Shown here piece by piece: positions 1 through 8,544 of a stretch of 45,098 bases of DNA. Source of the DNA: Gammaproteobacteria bacterium UBA2965 (GTDB lineage Bacteria; Pseudomonadota; Gammaproteobacteria; Pseudomonadales; Azotimanducaceae); NCBI GenBank assembly GCA_002348385.1, contig DEBD01000037.1, positions 68,781 through 113,878 of the forward strand, written 5' to 3'. The notes below the pieces were generated by a model. The model made no database searches. It was given only the letters and a program-made list of their open reading frames with translations, and had not been told where the DNA came from. Made by a program: the position numbers and the translations under genes. The stretch's first letter is position 1, and each line of letters starts with the position of its first letter.

Positions 1-170
1 GGCTCCGGATCCGCCGGCTTGGGCAGCACAGCTTCGATGAGTTCGTGCTGAACCAGGATGGCCACCTTGTCCGCGCCATTTACCCACTGCTTGCTGGCGT
101 CTTTTACGGCATAGCGTCCATCGCGCCGCTGGTAGATCGCATACTCGTCTGTCTTGGTAACGACTTTCAC
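1..170 (-). CDS. Conserved small hypothetical protein, N-terminal part (gene runs off the left edge)
   Basis: The minus strand has a GTG start at 170-168 with a strong ribosome-binding site, AGGAG, six bases upstream (176-180). The frame stays open to base 1, giving 56 residues beginning MKVVTKTDEYAIYQRR and ending in a Pro-rich stretch (LPKPADPEP). The pattern 'TDEYAIYQRRDGRYAVK...QWVNGADKVAIL' resembles a short uncharacterised protein family I know from gammaproteobacteria, often with a Pro/Ala-rich tail. No function is known to me and no catalytic motif or membrane segment is visible. It is divergent from korA. The C-terminus lies outside the window. The plus-strand open frame over the same bases is a shadow. 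Confidence 0.72.
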   Translation of the reverse strand, partial: MKVVTKTDEYAIYQRRDGRYAVKDASKQWVNGADKVAILVQHELIEAVLPKPADPE

Positions 171-250
171 GGCCTCTCCTTAGGACCACTGGAAAGGGCA
201 CGCACTCTAAGGGATTCGCGCGGGAAAATCATCTGAGCCAGCCCCAGGGC

Positions 251-278
251 GGCATATATCTTTATTCCTAGATATGCC
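251..278. promoter_or_regulatory. Inverted repeat GGCATAT-N14-ATATGCC upstream of korA
   Basis: Perfect 7-base arms at 251-257 and 272-278 flank an AT-rich 14-base centre in the divergent space between the small minus-strand gene and korA. It lies just upstream of a candidate korA promoter. It could be a dimeric regulator site or form a stem-loop; no T-run follows, so a terminator is unlikely. Confidence 0.4.
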
Positions 279-306
279 TCGAAATTGGATCGGATTCCAG
301 TAAAAT
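279..306 (+). promoter_or_regulatory. Candidate promoter for korAB
   Basis: TCGAAA (279-284; 4 of 6 matches to TTGACA) is followed after 16 bases by TAAAAT (301-306; 5 of 6 matches to TATAAT). Transcription would begin near 313, only about 4 bases before the upstream TTG start at 317. This favours the ATG at 347 as the korA start. Predicted by eye only. Confidence 0.35.
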
Positions 307-346
307 TCGCTGCCTTTTGAGAGCAACCGAAGCGGCTCCTTCAGAT

Positions 347-2200
347 ATGCTGCCAGAGAAATCCAGCTACGTTATCCGCTTTGCCGGCGATTCCGGAGAC
401 GGCATTCAGCTGCAGGGCGCGCAATTCACCATGGCCTCTGCCCTGGCCGGGCACGACCTGGCCACTCTGCCGGATTTTCCCGCCGAGATTCGCGCCCCGG
501 CCGGTACCCGCTACGGTGTGTCCGCCTTTCAGATACAGTTCGGCGGCGAGCGCATCACCACCCCAGGCGATGCGCCCGACGTGCTCATCGCTTTCAACCC
601 GGCCGCATTGGTAGTCAATCTGTCCCACCTCGCCCCGGGGGCGCTGATCGTGGTGGACGCCCACGCGTTCTCGGAGCAGCGCTTGAAGCGCGCCGATCTG
701 GCGAGCAATCCACTAGAAGACGGCACGCTGAAGAACTTCGACGTGCTGCAGATCGACATCTCCAATCTTACACACCAGGCGGTGGACGAGTTCGGGCTGG
801 GCGCCAAGGACTCCTTGCGCTGCAAAAATTTCTGGGCCCTGGGGCTGATTCTGTGGATGTTCGATCAGAAGCGCGATGCGGCCATGAACTGGATCGAGGG
901 TAAGTTCGGCCGCATGGAAGCCGTCAAGAACGCCAACCTGGCCGCACTCAACGCGGGCCATGCGTTCGGCGAGACGGCAGAACTCGGTCCGTCACTCAGG
1001 CAGCACGCAACGCCCGAGGCGCCGCTGGAATCCGCCGAGTACCGTACCGTCACCGGCGCGGAAGCCATCGCGCTGGGGCTGGTGGCCGCGGGAGAGCTAG
1101 CCGACACCGAACTGATGTTCTGCTCCTACCCGATTACGCCCGCATCCTCCGTACTGCATCACCTGACGGGGCTGGAAGAGGCGGGAGTGGCGACCTTTCA
1201 GGCGGAAGACGAGATTGCCGCCGTATGCGCCGCCATTGGCGCCTCCTATGCCGGCAAGCTGGGTGTGACTTCCAGCTCCGGTCCCGGCATCGCGCTTAAG
1301 ACCGAAGCCATTGGCCTGGCCGTGGCCACGGAGCTGCCCCTGGTGATCCTCAACTCTCAGCGAGCCGGACCGTCCACCGGTATGCCCACCAAAACGGAGC
1401 AGTCGGACCTGTACCAGGCCGTGTACGGGCGCAACGCCGACACGCCGATACCCGTGGTATCGGCCAGCACACCGGCAGACTGCTTCGATGCCGCCATTGA
1501 GGCGGTGCGCATAGCGCTGCGTCATATGACGCCGGTGATGCTGCTGACCGACGGCTATATCGGCAACGCCTCCGAGCTGTGGCCGCTACCCGACTTTGAC
1601 CGCTACGAGCCTATCACCACCCACAAACCGGACCCCAGCACAGACGCACACGGTTTCGTGTTCAGCCGTGATCCCGCAACCCAGGCACGAGTGTGGGCTA
1701 CGCCCGGCGACCCGCGCTTCGTGCATCGGGTGGGCGGCATCGAGAAAGACATTCATACCGGGAACATTTCCTACGACGCGCAGAATCATCAGGAAATGAC
1801 CGACATGCGCGAAGCCAAGGTGGCCAGCGTCGCCAACTTCATACCCGACCAGACGCTGACCACGGGCACTTCCACGGGACTGGCCGTGGTGGCATGGGGA
1901 TCCACCTTCGGCACCGTGTATCAGGCGGTGCGGGAGTGCGTGGAGGAAGGGCTGGCCGTAGGTCACGTGCACCTGCGCCATATCAACCCCCTGCCACTGA
2001 ACCTGGGGCGTCTGCTCGACCAGTTCGACACCGTGCTGGTGCCGGAGCTCAACAGCGGGCAGCTGGCGACCGTACTGCGCGACAAGCTGCTCGTGCCCGT
2101 AGAGCAGCTCAATCAGGTTACCGGCCAGCCACTGGCCGTACACGACGTGAAACAAGCCATCGAACGACTGGCGCCAAAACGCATCCAGCAGGTAGGGTAA
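347..2200 (+). CDS. korA: 2-oxoacid:ferredoxin oxidoreductase, alpha subunit (gamma-alpha fusion)
   Basis: This is the larger subunit of a CoA-dependent 2-oxoacid:acceptor oxidoreductase, most likely 2-oxoglutarate synthase, which turns a 2-oxoacid and CoA into acyl-CoA, CO2 and reduced ferredoxin. From the ATG at 347 it is 617 residues. The N-terminal 180 or so residues are the gamma domain (VIRFAGDSGDGIQ, then FPAEIRAPAG). The alpha pyrimidine-binding domain follows, with the SYPITPASS signature and GPGIALKTEAIGLA, and the C-terminus has the transketolase-C-like segment (VVAWGSTFGT). Such gamma-alpha fusions are typical of two-subunit enzymes. The frame also opens from a TTG at 317; neither start has a clear Shine-Dalgarno. 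korB follows after two bases, so they form an operon. The substrate (2-oxoglutarate versus pyruvate or branched-chain acids) cannot be decided from sequence. Confidence 0.93.
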   Translation: MLPEKSSYVIRFAGDSGDGIQLQGAQFTMASALAGHDLATLPDFPAEIRAPAGTRYGVSAFQIQFGGERITTPGDAPDVLIAFNPAALVVNLSHLAPGALIVVDAHAFSEQRLKRADLASNPLEDGTLKNFDVLQIDISNLTHQAVDEFGLGAKDSLRCKNFWALGLILWMFDQKRDAAMNWIEGKFGRMEAVKNANLAALNAGHAFGETAELGPSLRQHATPEAPLESAEYRTVTGAEAIALGLVAAGELADTELMFCSYPITPASSVLHHLTGLEEAGVATFQAEDEIAAVCAAIGASYAGKLGVTSSSGPGIALKTEAIGLAVATELPLVILNSQRAGPSTGMPTKTEQSDLYQAVYGRNADTPIPVVSASTPADCFDAAIEAVRIALRHMTPVMLLTDGYIGNASELWPLPDFDRYEPITTHKPDPSTDAHGFVFSRDPATQARVWATPGDPRFVHRVGGIEKDIHTGNISYDAQNHQEMTDMREAKVASVANFIPDQTLTTGTSTGLAVVAWGSTFGTVYQAVRECVEEGLAVGHVHLRHINPLPLNLGRLLDQFDTVLVPELNSGQLATVLRDKLLVPVEQLNQVTGQPLAVHDVKQAIERLAPKRIQQVG

Positions 2201-2202
2201 TC

Positions 2203-3195
2203 ATGGCCGAACTAAGCTTTAAAGATTTCGCCACCGACCAGGAAGTACGTTGGTGCCCGGGCTGTGGCGACTATTCAATTCTCAAAGCGGTTCAGCGAGC
2301 GCTGGCCGACGCAGGCGCCAAGTCCGAAAACACAGTGTTCGTGTCTGGCATCGGCTGCTCCTCACGCCTTCCGTACTACGTGGAAACCTATGGCTTTCAC
2401 ACCATCCACGGACGCGCCCCAGCCATCGCCACGGGCATCAAGCTGGCCAACCCGGAACTGGACGTGTGGATGGTCACTGGCGATGGCGACGGCTTGTCCA
2501 TCGGTGGCAATCATCTGCTGCACGCGCTGCGACGCAACGTGGACCTCAACATCCTACTGTTCAACAACGAGATCTACGGACTCACCAAGGGGCAATACTC
2601 ACCCACCTCGCGATTGGGTACGGTAAGCCCGTCCAGCCCGGCAGGCTCGGTAGACAGCCCACTGGCCCCGGGCGCATTCGCCCTTGGCGCCGGTGCCACT
2701 TTCATAGCGCGGGCGGTAGACGTAGACCAGAAAGCCCTGCCGGGACTGCTCAACGAAGCAAGCGACCACCAGGGCACCGCATTCGTCGAGATCCTGCAGA
2801 ACTGCATCGTCTACAACAAAGACGTGTTCGAAGACGTGGTGAACAAGAAGGCCGCCCCCGACACCCAGGTGGTCGTGGAACACGGCAAACCGCTCATCTT
2901 CGGAAAGGAACGCGACCGCGGCCTCAAGCTCAATCCGCAAACTTTGCAGCTTGAGACGGCAGTGATCGGCGAATACGGCGTGACCGAACAGGACCTGCTG
3001 GTGCACGATGAGACGAATCCCACCATCGCGCAGCTGCTGCTCGCGCTGGCACCGCCCAATCCGGTAGCCATGGGCGTTATCCATCGACGCACAAAGACCG
3101 CTTTCGACGCCACCTACTGGGCAGGCAAGCCCACCGAAAGGCGGGCCAAGGTGGTGGACCTGCTGCGGCGAGGCACCGTACTGGATCACCGATGA
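2203..3195 (+). CDS. korB: 2-oxoacid:ferredoxin oxidoreductase, beta subunit (TPP and Fe-S binding)
   Basis: This 330-residue partner of KorA carries thiamine diphosphate and one [4Fe-4S] cluster. Visible features are WCPGCGDY (Cys18, Cys21), GIGCSSR (Cys52) and QNCIVYN (Cys201), the four cluster cysteines expected for this family. The TPP motif GDGDGLSIGGNH begins at residue 93 and ends at the paired Asn121-Asn122. The NNEIYGLTKGQ segment is also characteristic. The ATG at 2203 comes two bases after the korA stop, with an AGGTAGGG purine stretch inside the end of korA as ribosome-binding site. No dedicated ferredoxin gene is next to it, so a genome-wide ferredoxin must serve. A long plus-strand frame overlapping the korA end in a different start position is only this gene's upstream extension. 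Confidence 0.95.
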   Translation: MAELSFKDFATDQEVRWCPGCGDYSILKAVQRALADAGAKSENTVFVSGIGCSSRLPYYVETYGFHTIHGRAPAIATGIKLANPELDVWMVTGDGDGLSIGGNHLLHALRRNVDLNILLFNNEIYGLTKGQYSPTSRLGTVSPSSPAGSVDSPLAPGAFALGAGATFIARAVDVDQKALPGLLNEASDHQGTAFVEILQNCIVYNKDVFEDVVNKKAAPDTQVVVEHGKPLIFGKERDRGLKLNPQTLQLETAVIGEYGVTEQDLLVHDETNPTIAQLLLALAPPNPVAMGVIHRRTKTAFDATYWAGKPTERRAKVVDLLRRGTVLDHR

Positions 3196-3300
3196 GCGCC
3201 GAGGGCACCGCTGTAGGCGGCACCTAAAAAGGACGGAAAACCTACCGGATCAAACCGATAGGGGGCGTCAGCCGGCCATTCCGCGACCGCTTTCACAAAA

Positions 3301-3317
3301 CGTTACCAAACGTAACG
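3301..3317. promoter_or_regulatory. Inverted repeat CGTTAC-N5-GTAACG upstream of the regulator promoter
   Basis: Perfect 6-base arms at 3301-3306 and 3312-3317 with spacer CAAAC end six bases before the candidate -35 element at 3324. The position suits an activator or a second repressor site. It differs from the TGGTC-type palindromes downstream, so a second transcription factor may bind here. Confidence 0.4.
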
Positions 3318-3323
3318 AAACGC

Positions 3324-3351
3324 TGGACTTCTCCCGTTTTGCGCGTATGAT
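3324..3351 (+). promoter_or_regulatory. Candidate promoter of the regulator-RND operon
   Basis: TGGACT (3324-3329; 4 of 6 to TTGACA) and TATGAT (3346-3351; 5 of 6 to TATAAT) are separated by 16 bases. The predicted transcription start, near 3358, falls directly before the tandem palindromes at 3362-3393, a layout expected for repression by a bound dimer. Confidence 0.55.
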
Positions 3352-3361
3352 GCCCCGACCA

Positions 3362-3393
3362 ATCTGGTCAGACCAATTTGGTCGGTCCAATTT
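3362..3393. promoter_or_regulatory. Tandem FadR/GntR-type operator-like palindromes
   Basis: Site 1 has the perfect palindrome TGGTC-A-GACCA at 3365-3375. Site 2 is centred on 3384 and reads TTGG-TCGGT-CCAA (3378-3390), with one mismatch in the longer AATTTGG arms. Centre-to-centre distance is 14 bases. The TGGT...ACCA core is the known type of site for FadR-family GntR regulators (FadR, PdhR, LldR), and the next gene encodes exactly such a protein. Autoregulation is therefore the simplest reading; binding itself is inferred. Confidence 0.6.
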
Positions 3394-3432
3394 CACGTCA
3401 ATTTGACGGACACTGCCGCAAACTTATACGTA

Positions 3433-4185
3433 ATGAGCAAACACGACGAAATCGCCGGCCGTCTCACCCAGGAAATCCTCAGTGGGCAATATCGCCCGGG
3501 TGAGCGGCTGCCTTCCGAACGAGATCTGGCCGCCCGCTTCGACGCCAACCGCGGCGCGGTGCGCGAGGCCATGAAAAAACTCGAGCACCTCGGAATTGCC
3601 GCCATTCAACCCGGGGGGGCCAGAGTGGCGCCACTGGGAGAAGCCAGCCTCGACATCGTCGAGCCCATGCTGGATATCGGTGACATCCCGCGACGAGAGC
3701 TCATCGACAACGTCATGCAGGTCATCGACGCGCTGATGCAGGTGGCCGTGGAAAGCACCGTTACCGAGGCCACCGACGAGCAGCTCTACGAGTTGCGCAT
3801 GCTGGCCAAGCCCCTTTACGACGAGTCCCTCGACCAGGCGCGCCTGGTCATGGCACGCATGACCCTGCTGCGGGCCATGATGACGGGCAGTAACAACCTG
3901 GTCTGCCAGCTCATCGCCGAGCGGCTGTTCGTCGCCATGTTGAGCATCGCGCCGAAAATGCAGGCCGTAAACGAATACATCACCGTAGACCTAGCCACCC
4001 ATCGAATTTACGCGCGTCAGCTCGACGCTGCATTGGCCACCCGGGATCTGATGGCCATTCGAGAAGTGTCGTCTGCAATATCGAAACTCAACCGCGAGTC
4101 CGTGGCCCGCGCCTATGCTGCTTTTGAAGAAGCCCAGGGCGCGGATGCGGGCGCTACCGAGGCCGTACGGGAGTCCACCGGATAA
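3433..4185 (+). CDS. FadR-subfamily GntR transcriptional regulator
   Basis: A 250-residue DNA-binding repressor or activator. Residues 1-70 form a winged helix-turn-helix of the GntR type, with the signature GERLPSERDLAARF and RGAVREAMKKLEHLG. The C-terminal 170 residues are all-helical, as in FadR/FCD ligand-binding domains; the His/Asp metal set of FCD proteins is not obvious, so its effector is unknown. The ATG at 3433 gives the usual family N-terminus; a TTG at 3403 is in frame but has no ribosome-binding site. Its stop overlaps the next start (TAATG), so it is translationally coupled to the RND adaptor. It very probably controls its own operon through the palindromes at 3362-3393. RND pumps are more often controlled by TetR-type proteins, which makes this pairing unusual. 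Confidence 0.9.
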   Translation: MSKHDEIAGRLTQEILSGQYRPGERLPSERDLAARFDANRGAVREAMKKLEHLGIAAIQPGGARVAPLGEASLDIVEPMLDIGDIPRRELIDNVMQVIDALMQVAVESTVTEATDEQLYELRMLAKPLYDESLDQARLVMARMTLLRAMMTGSNNLVCQLIAERLFVAMLSIAPKMQAVNEYITVDLATHRIYARQLDAALATRDLMAIREVSSAISKLNRESVARAYAAFEEAQGADAGATEAVRESTG

Positions 4186-5366
4186 TGACGTTGATCAAGA
4201 AAATTTTTATTCCCGGCCTTGTGGTGCTCGCTTCCATCTTCGGTGCCGTGACTCTGATGGCCACCGCGCCCAAGATCCAGCCCACCGCCGTGGAGCCTAT
4301 CGCCACCACAGTACGGGTAGCCGTGGTGGACCCCCAACCCATTCGGCTGCGTGTGCATTCGCAAGGCACCGTCTCACCCAACACAGAAAGCGCACTCATC
4401 CCGGAGGTATCCGGGCGGGTGGTGTGGATTTCGCCCTCGTTGGTAAATGGTGGCTACTTTTCCCAAGGTCAGGATCTGCTGCGGCTGGAATCCAATGACT
4501 ATCGTTCCGCTCTGGAAAGAGCTCGAGCCAACCTCAGCAGGGCGCAGGCGGAGTTTGAGCACGCGCGCTTCGAGTTTCAGCGCTTGAAGAGTCTGGAAGA
4601 AAGAAAGCTCGCCAGCCGCTCGCAAATGGAGAACTCACTGCGAGCCAATCGGGTCGCCGAGGCGGCACTCAGCGACGCCCGCGCTACCTTCGACCAGGCC
4701 AATCGCGACCTGGCCCGCACCACGCTTCGCGCCCCGTTCGACGGCCTGGTGCGAAGCGAATCCGTAGACATCGGACAGTTCGTCAGCCGCGGCAACTCTA
4801 TCGCCACGCTCTACGCCAGCGACCAGGCCGAAGTACGCCTGCCCATCGCAGACCGCCAGCTGGCCTTTCTGAACCTACCCGTAGGACACCGCGGCGAACT
4901 GCCTGCCGAGGAGCAGCCCGGCGTGACCCTCAGTGCGGAATACGCAGGCCAGAGCCTCACCTGGGAAGGCCGCATCGTTCGCACCGAGGCCCAGATCGAC
5001 ACGGCAACCCGCATGGTTCACGTTATTGCCCGGGTCAGCAACGAAGAGCAGAAAGCGCCGCTATCCGTTGGCTTGTTTGTCGATGCAGACATCGAAGGGC
5101 TGCTTGCCAAAGACGTCGTGGTGCTGCCTCGCACCGCGCTGCGCAACGGCAACCGGCTGTTGGTGGTGGACGACGACAACAAGCTTCGCTACCGGGACAT
5201 AGAACCCTTGCGCTTGTATCGCGATGAGGTGCTGATCAAATCGGGACTGCGTGCTGGCGAGCGCGTCTGCCTGTCGCCGCTGCAGACGGCCATCGACGGC
5301 ATGCCCGTGAATCCAGTGCTGGATTCCTCGCAGGGCGCCACAACCGACCCCGACATCACGGGCTAG
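4185..5366 (+). CDS. RND efflux system periplasmic adaptor (membrane fusion protein)
   Basis: A 393-residue HlyD/AcrA-type adaptor joining an inner-membrane RND pump to an outer-membrane channel. Residues 8-28 form a single N-terminal membrane anchor or uncleaved signal. The biotinyl-lipoyl-like half motif (IPEVSGRVVWISPSLVNGGYF) is at about 68-90, and an Ala/Glu/Arg-rich coiled-coil hairpin at about 105-175. The second lipoyl half follows (LRAPFDGLVRSESVDIGQFV), then beta-barrel and membrane-proximal domains. It begins with an ATG sharing one base with the regulator stop and is followed four bases later by the pump gene. No outer-membrane factor is encoded in the window, so a TolC-like protein from elsewhere is presumably used. 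Substrates are unknown. Confidence 0.93.
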   Translation: MTLIKKIFIPGLVVLASIFGAVTLMATAPKIQPTAVEPIATTVRVAVVDPQPIRLRVHSQGTVSPNTESALIPEVSGRVVWISPSLVNGGYFSQGQDLLRLESNDYRSALERARANLSRAQAEFEHARFEFQRLKSLEERKLASRSQMENSLRANRVAEAALSDARATFDQANRDLARTTLRAPFDGLVRSESVDIGQFVSRGNSIATLYASDQAEVRLPIADRQLAFLNLPVGHRGELPAEEQPGVTLSAEYAGQSLTWEGRIVRTEAQIDTATRMVHVIARVSNEEQKAPLSVGLFVDADIEGLLAKDVVVLPRTALRNGNRLLVVDDDNKLRYRDIEPLRLYRDEVLIKSGLRAGERVCLSPLQTAIDGMPVNPVLDSSQGATTDPDITG

Positions 5367-5370
5367 CGCC

Positions 5371-8300
5371 ATGCATACCGCAATCGCATGGTTCACCCGC
5401 AACCCGGTGGCCGCAAACCTGCTGATGGTTATCCTGGTCACCACGGGCTTGATGGCCCTGATGACCCTGCACCAGGAAGAGTTCCCCAGCATGGACGTGC
5501 GCGTCGTCAACGTAACCGTCCCCTACCTGGGCGCCGCGCCCGAGGAAGTCGAGGAGGGGGTCTGCATTCGCATAGAGGAAGCGCTGGAGGGCACCGAGGG
5601 CATCGAAAAACTGATGACCAGTGCCAACGAGGGCACCTGCAGCGTTCAGGCCATGCTGTACGACGACGCCAACCAGACCGAGACGCTGAACGAAATCAAA
5701 AGCCAAGTGGACGGAATCAACACCTTCCCCTTGGAAACAGAAAGACCCATCGTCTCCAAACTAACCATCACTCGCGATGTATTGCAGATCGCCGTGTTCG
5801 GCGACACTGATGAGCGCACGCTAAAAGAACTGGGCAAGGAAATTCGCGACGAGCTGACGATGATCAAAGGCGTCTCGACAATCGGGTTGAATTACATACG
5901 CCCGTATGAGATCTCTATCGAGGTGTCTGAGTCGGCATTGCGCCGCTACGGAATTACCCTAGACCATGTTGCTCGGATTATCCGCAACACCTCTCTAGAC
6001 ATGCCCGGCGGCACCCTCAAGACTGAGGGCGGAGAGATTCTGCTACGCGCCAAGGGTCAGGCGTACTGGGGCGAAGATTTCGAGAGCATGGTGGTGCTCA
6101 CCCGCAACGATGGCACCAAGATCACCTTGGGCGAAGTTGCGGACATCCGCGACACCTTCCAAGAAGGTGATCTGCGCGCTCGATTCAACGGGCTGCCAGC
6201 GGTAGTCGTGAAGGTGTGGCGTGTAGGCAAAGAAGATGCGATCGAGATGGCTGCCGACATCAAGACCTATCTGGAACGTCTTGAGCCCGCCCTCCCCCAC
6301 GGCATACAAATCCAAGTATGGAATGACGAATCGAAGAGCCTGCAACAGCGCCTGGGCACCCTAAACAACATGGCGCTCTCCGGCCTCGGCCTAGTCGTCA
6401 TCGTGCTCGCTTTGTTCCTCAAATTCCGGCTGGCTATGTGGGTCGCCGCCGGCATACCCATCGCCATGCTAGGGACCATAGCCATCTTCCCTTATGCAGA
6501 CATCTCCATGAGCTCCATGACCGTGCTGGCGTTCATTCTGGTGCTGGGTATCGTCGTAGACGACGCGATCGTTGTAGGGGAACGCGTTTTCGGCCACGAG
6601 CAGTTAGGCAAGACCCCTACCCAGGCCGCTATCGACGGCACCTGGGAAGTATCCATTCCCGTCATCTTCGGCGTACTGACCACGATGGCCGCGTTCCTAC
6701 CGCTGATTCTGGTGAGCGGGCGCATGGCCGGATTCTTTGGCGTAATCGGTTGGGTGGTGATCATCGCTTTGGTAATGAGCATAATCGAGTCGCAGTTAAT
6801 CCTCCCTGCTCACCTCGCCCACCGAAATCACGACGAGCCAACGCGCGGCTTCTCAAAGAAATGGAACAGTTTTCAGGGCAGGCTCGCGCTCTGGCTCGAG
6901 AATATAGCCAACAACCACTACCGCCCGCTGCTACGTCGCGCGGTAGACAATCGCTACATCACGGGCGCCACGGGCCTGGGAATATTGATCATGGCCGTCG
7001 CCCTCATCGCTAGCGGACGAGTCATCTTCACCTTTTTCCCAGCCATCGAAGGCGATCGGGTATATGCCACTCTGGAGATGCCGGAGGGCATAGCCGTTGA
7101 CGCAACCAGCCATGCAGCCATGCTCATTGCATCGGCGGGTGAAAGACTAGCCGTCAAGCTGGACGCCGAACTGGGCATAGATGGCGTGGTCACCAACCAG
7201 TTTTCCAGCATCGGGACCGCCGCCGATCGAGCACGTCCCAACTGGAGCGGCGAGGCCGGTCGCTCGCACTTTGCCGAGGTAGTACTGGAGCTGGCACCAC
7301 TTAAAGAACGAGGCAACATCAGCGCCAAAGAGGTAGCCAAGCGCTGGCGCGAACTGGCCGGCGATATTCCCGACGCAGTCAAACTCTCCTTCAGTGCGGA
7401 CCAGTTTTCCGCGGGCGAGGCCCTCAACTACGAGCTTTCTGCGCGAGACGTCGACGTCATTCGAGCTGCCGCAACCGAGCTGAAAGCAGAAATCGGGCGC
7501 TACGACGGAGTCTACGATATCTCCGACTCTTTTCGAGCTGGCAAGCAGGAAATCAAGCTCAGCTTGCTGCCCGAGGCACGCACGCTGGGCCTCACTTTGG
7601 CCGATCTTGCCAGTCAGGTACGCAGTGCGTTCTACGGCAAAGAAGCACAGCGAATGCAACGCGGCCAGGACGATGTGCGCGTGATGGTTCGATTCCCCGA
7701 GTCGGAGCGATCCTCCATCGGCAATCTTGAAGACATGTACATACGCACTCCCAACGGCACCGAAGTACCCTTCTACAGTGTCGCTCGCTTCGAGTTGGGG
7801 CGCGGCTACTCCACCATCCGCCGCGTCGACGGCCGGCGCGTCATAAACGTGACGGCCGAAATCGATCGCAGCGCAGTTAGTCCCGAAGAAATCGCCATGA
7901 GCATAGGTGCGGACGTGCTACCGAAGCTGCGCAGCAAATATCCTTCCGTGAAGATCGGTCTTTCTGGCGAACAGGAAGAGCGCACCAAGGCATTCGACAG
8001 TCTTTACCAAGCGGCCGTTCTCGCGCTCTTCGTGGTCTACACACTGCTGGCCATACCACTGCGATCCTATCTGCAACCACTCGTAATCATGAGCGTGATC
8101 CCATTCGGCGCGGTAGGTGCGATCCTGGGCCACTGGATCATGGGCTATCAGCTCATGTTCTTCTCAATGCTCGGCATCGTTGCCCTGTCCGGTGTGGTGG
8201 TGAACGCCAGCCTCGTGTTGGTGGATTACATCAACCGCCGGCGGCGCGAGGGAGTGCCCCTGGAAGACGCCTTGTTGAATGCCGGTTGCGTGCGTTTTCG

Positions 8301-8544
8301 GCCCATCATCCTCACGTCCGTGACCACCTTCGTCGGCCTGATCCCGCTCATGTCCAGTGCCACACCCGCCACCGAGTTCTTCATTCCCATGGCCATCTCG
8401 CTGGCGTTTGGCGTGTTGTTTGCGACCTTCATTACGCTGCTGCTCGTGCCCTCGCTGTACATGGTCGTAGAAGACATGGTGGGCTGGGACCCCGTTGCCC
8501 AGGGTGTACACGAACATCGCTCCGAGGTTCCTGCCGCCGACTAG
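5371..8544 (+). CDS. RND family efflux permease (AcrB/MexF-like)
   Basis: A 1057-residue proton-driven inner-membrane exporter, within the usual 1000-1060 range. It has the twelve-helix RND plan: helix 1 at about 10-30, a large periplasmic loop, helices 2-6 from about 330, a second large loop from about 550, and helices 8-12 from about 865. Proton-relay residues Asp397-Asp398 are visible in GIVVDDAIVVGE. The C-terminal half has the repeat signature (GAVGAILGHWIMGYQLMFFS, then LSGVVVNASLVLVD). It shares a transcript with the regulator and adaptor. The family exports drugs, fatty acids, bile-salt-like or aromatic compounds; nothing in the sequence fixes which. The 58 bases after it, up to the convergent flavoprotein gene, are GC-rich with only a 5-base stem (8576-8592) and no T-run. 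Confidence 0.95.
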   Translation: MHTAIAWFTRNPVAANLLMVILVTTGLMALMTLHQEEFPSMDVRVVNVTVPYLGAAPEEVEEGVCIRIEEALEGTEGIEKLMTSANEGTCSVQAMLYDDANQTETLNEIKSQVDGINTFPLETERPIVSKLTITRDVLQIAVFGDTDERTLKELGKEIRDELTMIKGVSTIGLNYIRPYEISIEVSESALRRYGITLDHVARIIRNTSLDMPGGTLKTEGGEILLRAKGQAYWGEDFESMVVLTRNDGTKITLGEVADIRDTFQEGDLRARFNGLPAVVVKVWRVGKEDAIEMAADIKTYLERLEPALPHGIQIQVWNDESKSLQQRLGTLNNMALSGLGLVVIVLALFLKFRLAMWVAAGIPIAMLGTIAIFPYADISMSSMTVLAFILVLGIVVDDAIVVGERVFGHEQLGKTPTQAAIDGTWEVSIPVIFGVLTTMAAFLPLILVSGRMAGFFGVIGWVVIIALVMSIIESQLILPAHLAHRNHDEPTRGFSKKWNSFQGRLALWLENIANNHYRPLLRRAVDNRYITGATGLGILIMAVALIASGRVIFTFFPAIEGDRVYATLEMPEGIAVDATSHAAMLIASAGERLAVKLDAELGIDGVVTNQFSSIGTAADRARPNWSGEAGRSHFAEVVLELAPLKERGNISAKEVAKRWRELAGDIPDAVKLSFSADQFSAGEALNYELSARDVDVIRAAATELKAEIGRYDGVYDISDSFRAGKQEIKLSLLPEARTLGLTLADLASQVRSAFYGKEAQRMQRGQDDVRVMVRFPESERSSIGNLEDMYIRTPNGTEVPFYSVARFELGRGYSTIRRVDGRRVINVTAEIDRSAVSPEEIAMSIGADVLPKLRSKYPSVKIGLSGEQEERTKAFDSLYQAAVLALFVVYTLLAIPLRSYLQPLVIMSVIPFGAVGAILGHWIMGYQLMFFSMLGIVALSGVVVNASLVLVDYINRRRREGVPLEDALLNAGCVRFRPIILTSVTTFVGLIPLMSSATPATEFFIPMAISLAFGVLFATFITLLLVPSLYMVVEDMVGWDPVAQGVHEHRSEVPAAD

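Noticed and set aside
3241..3264. Imperfect CCTACCGG...CCGATAGG hairpin after korB as terminator
   Set aside because: It contains a mismatch and is followed by GGGCG rather than T residues, so a terminator call is not supported.
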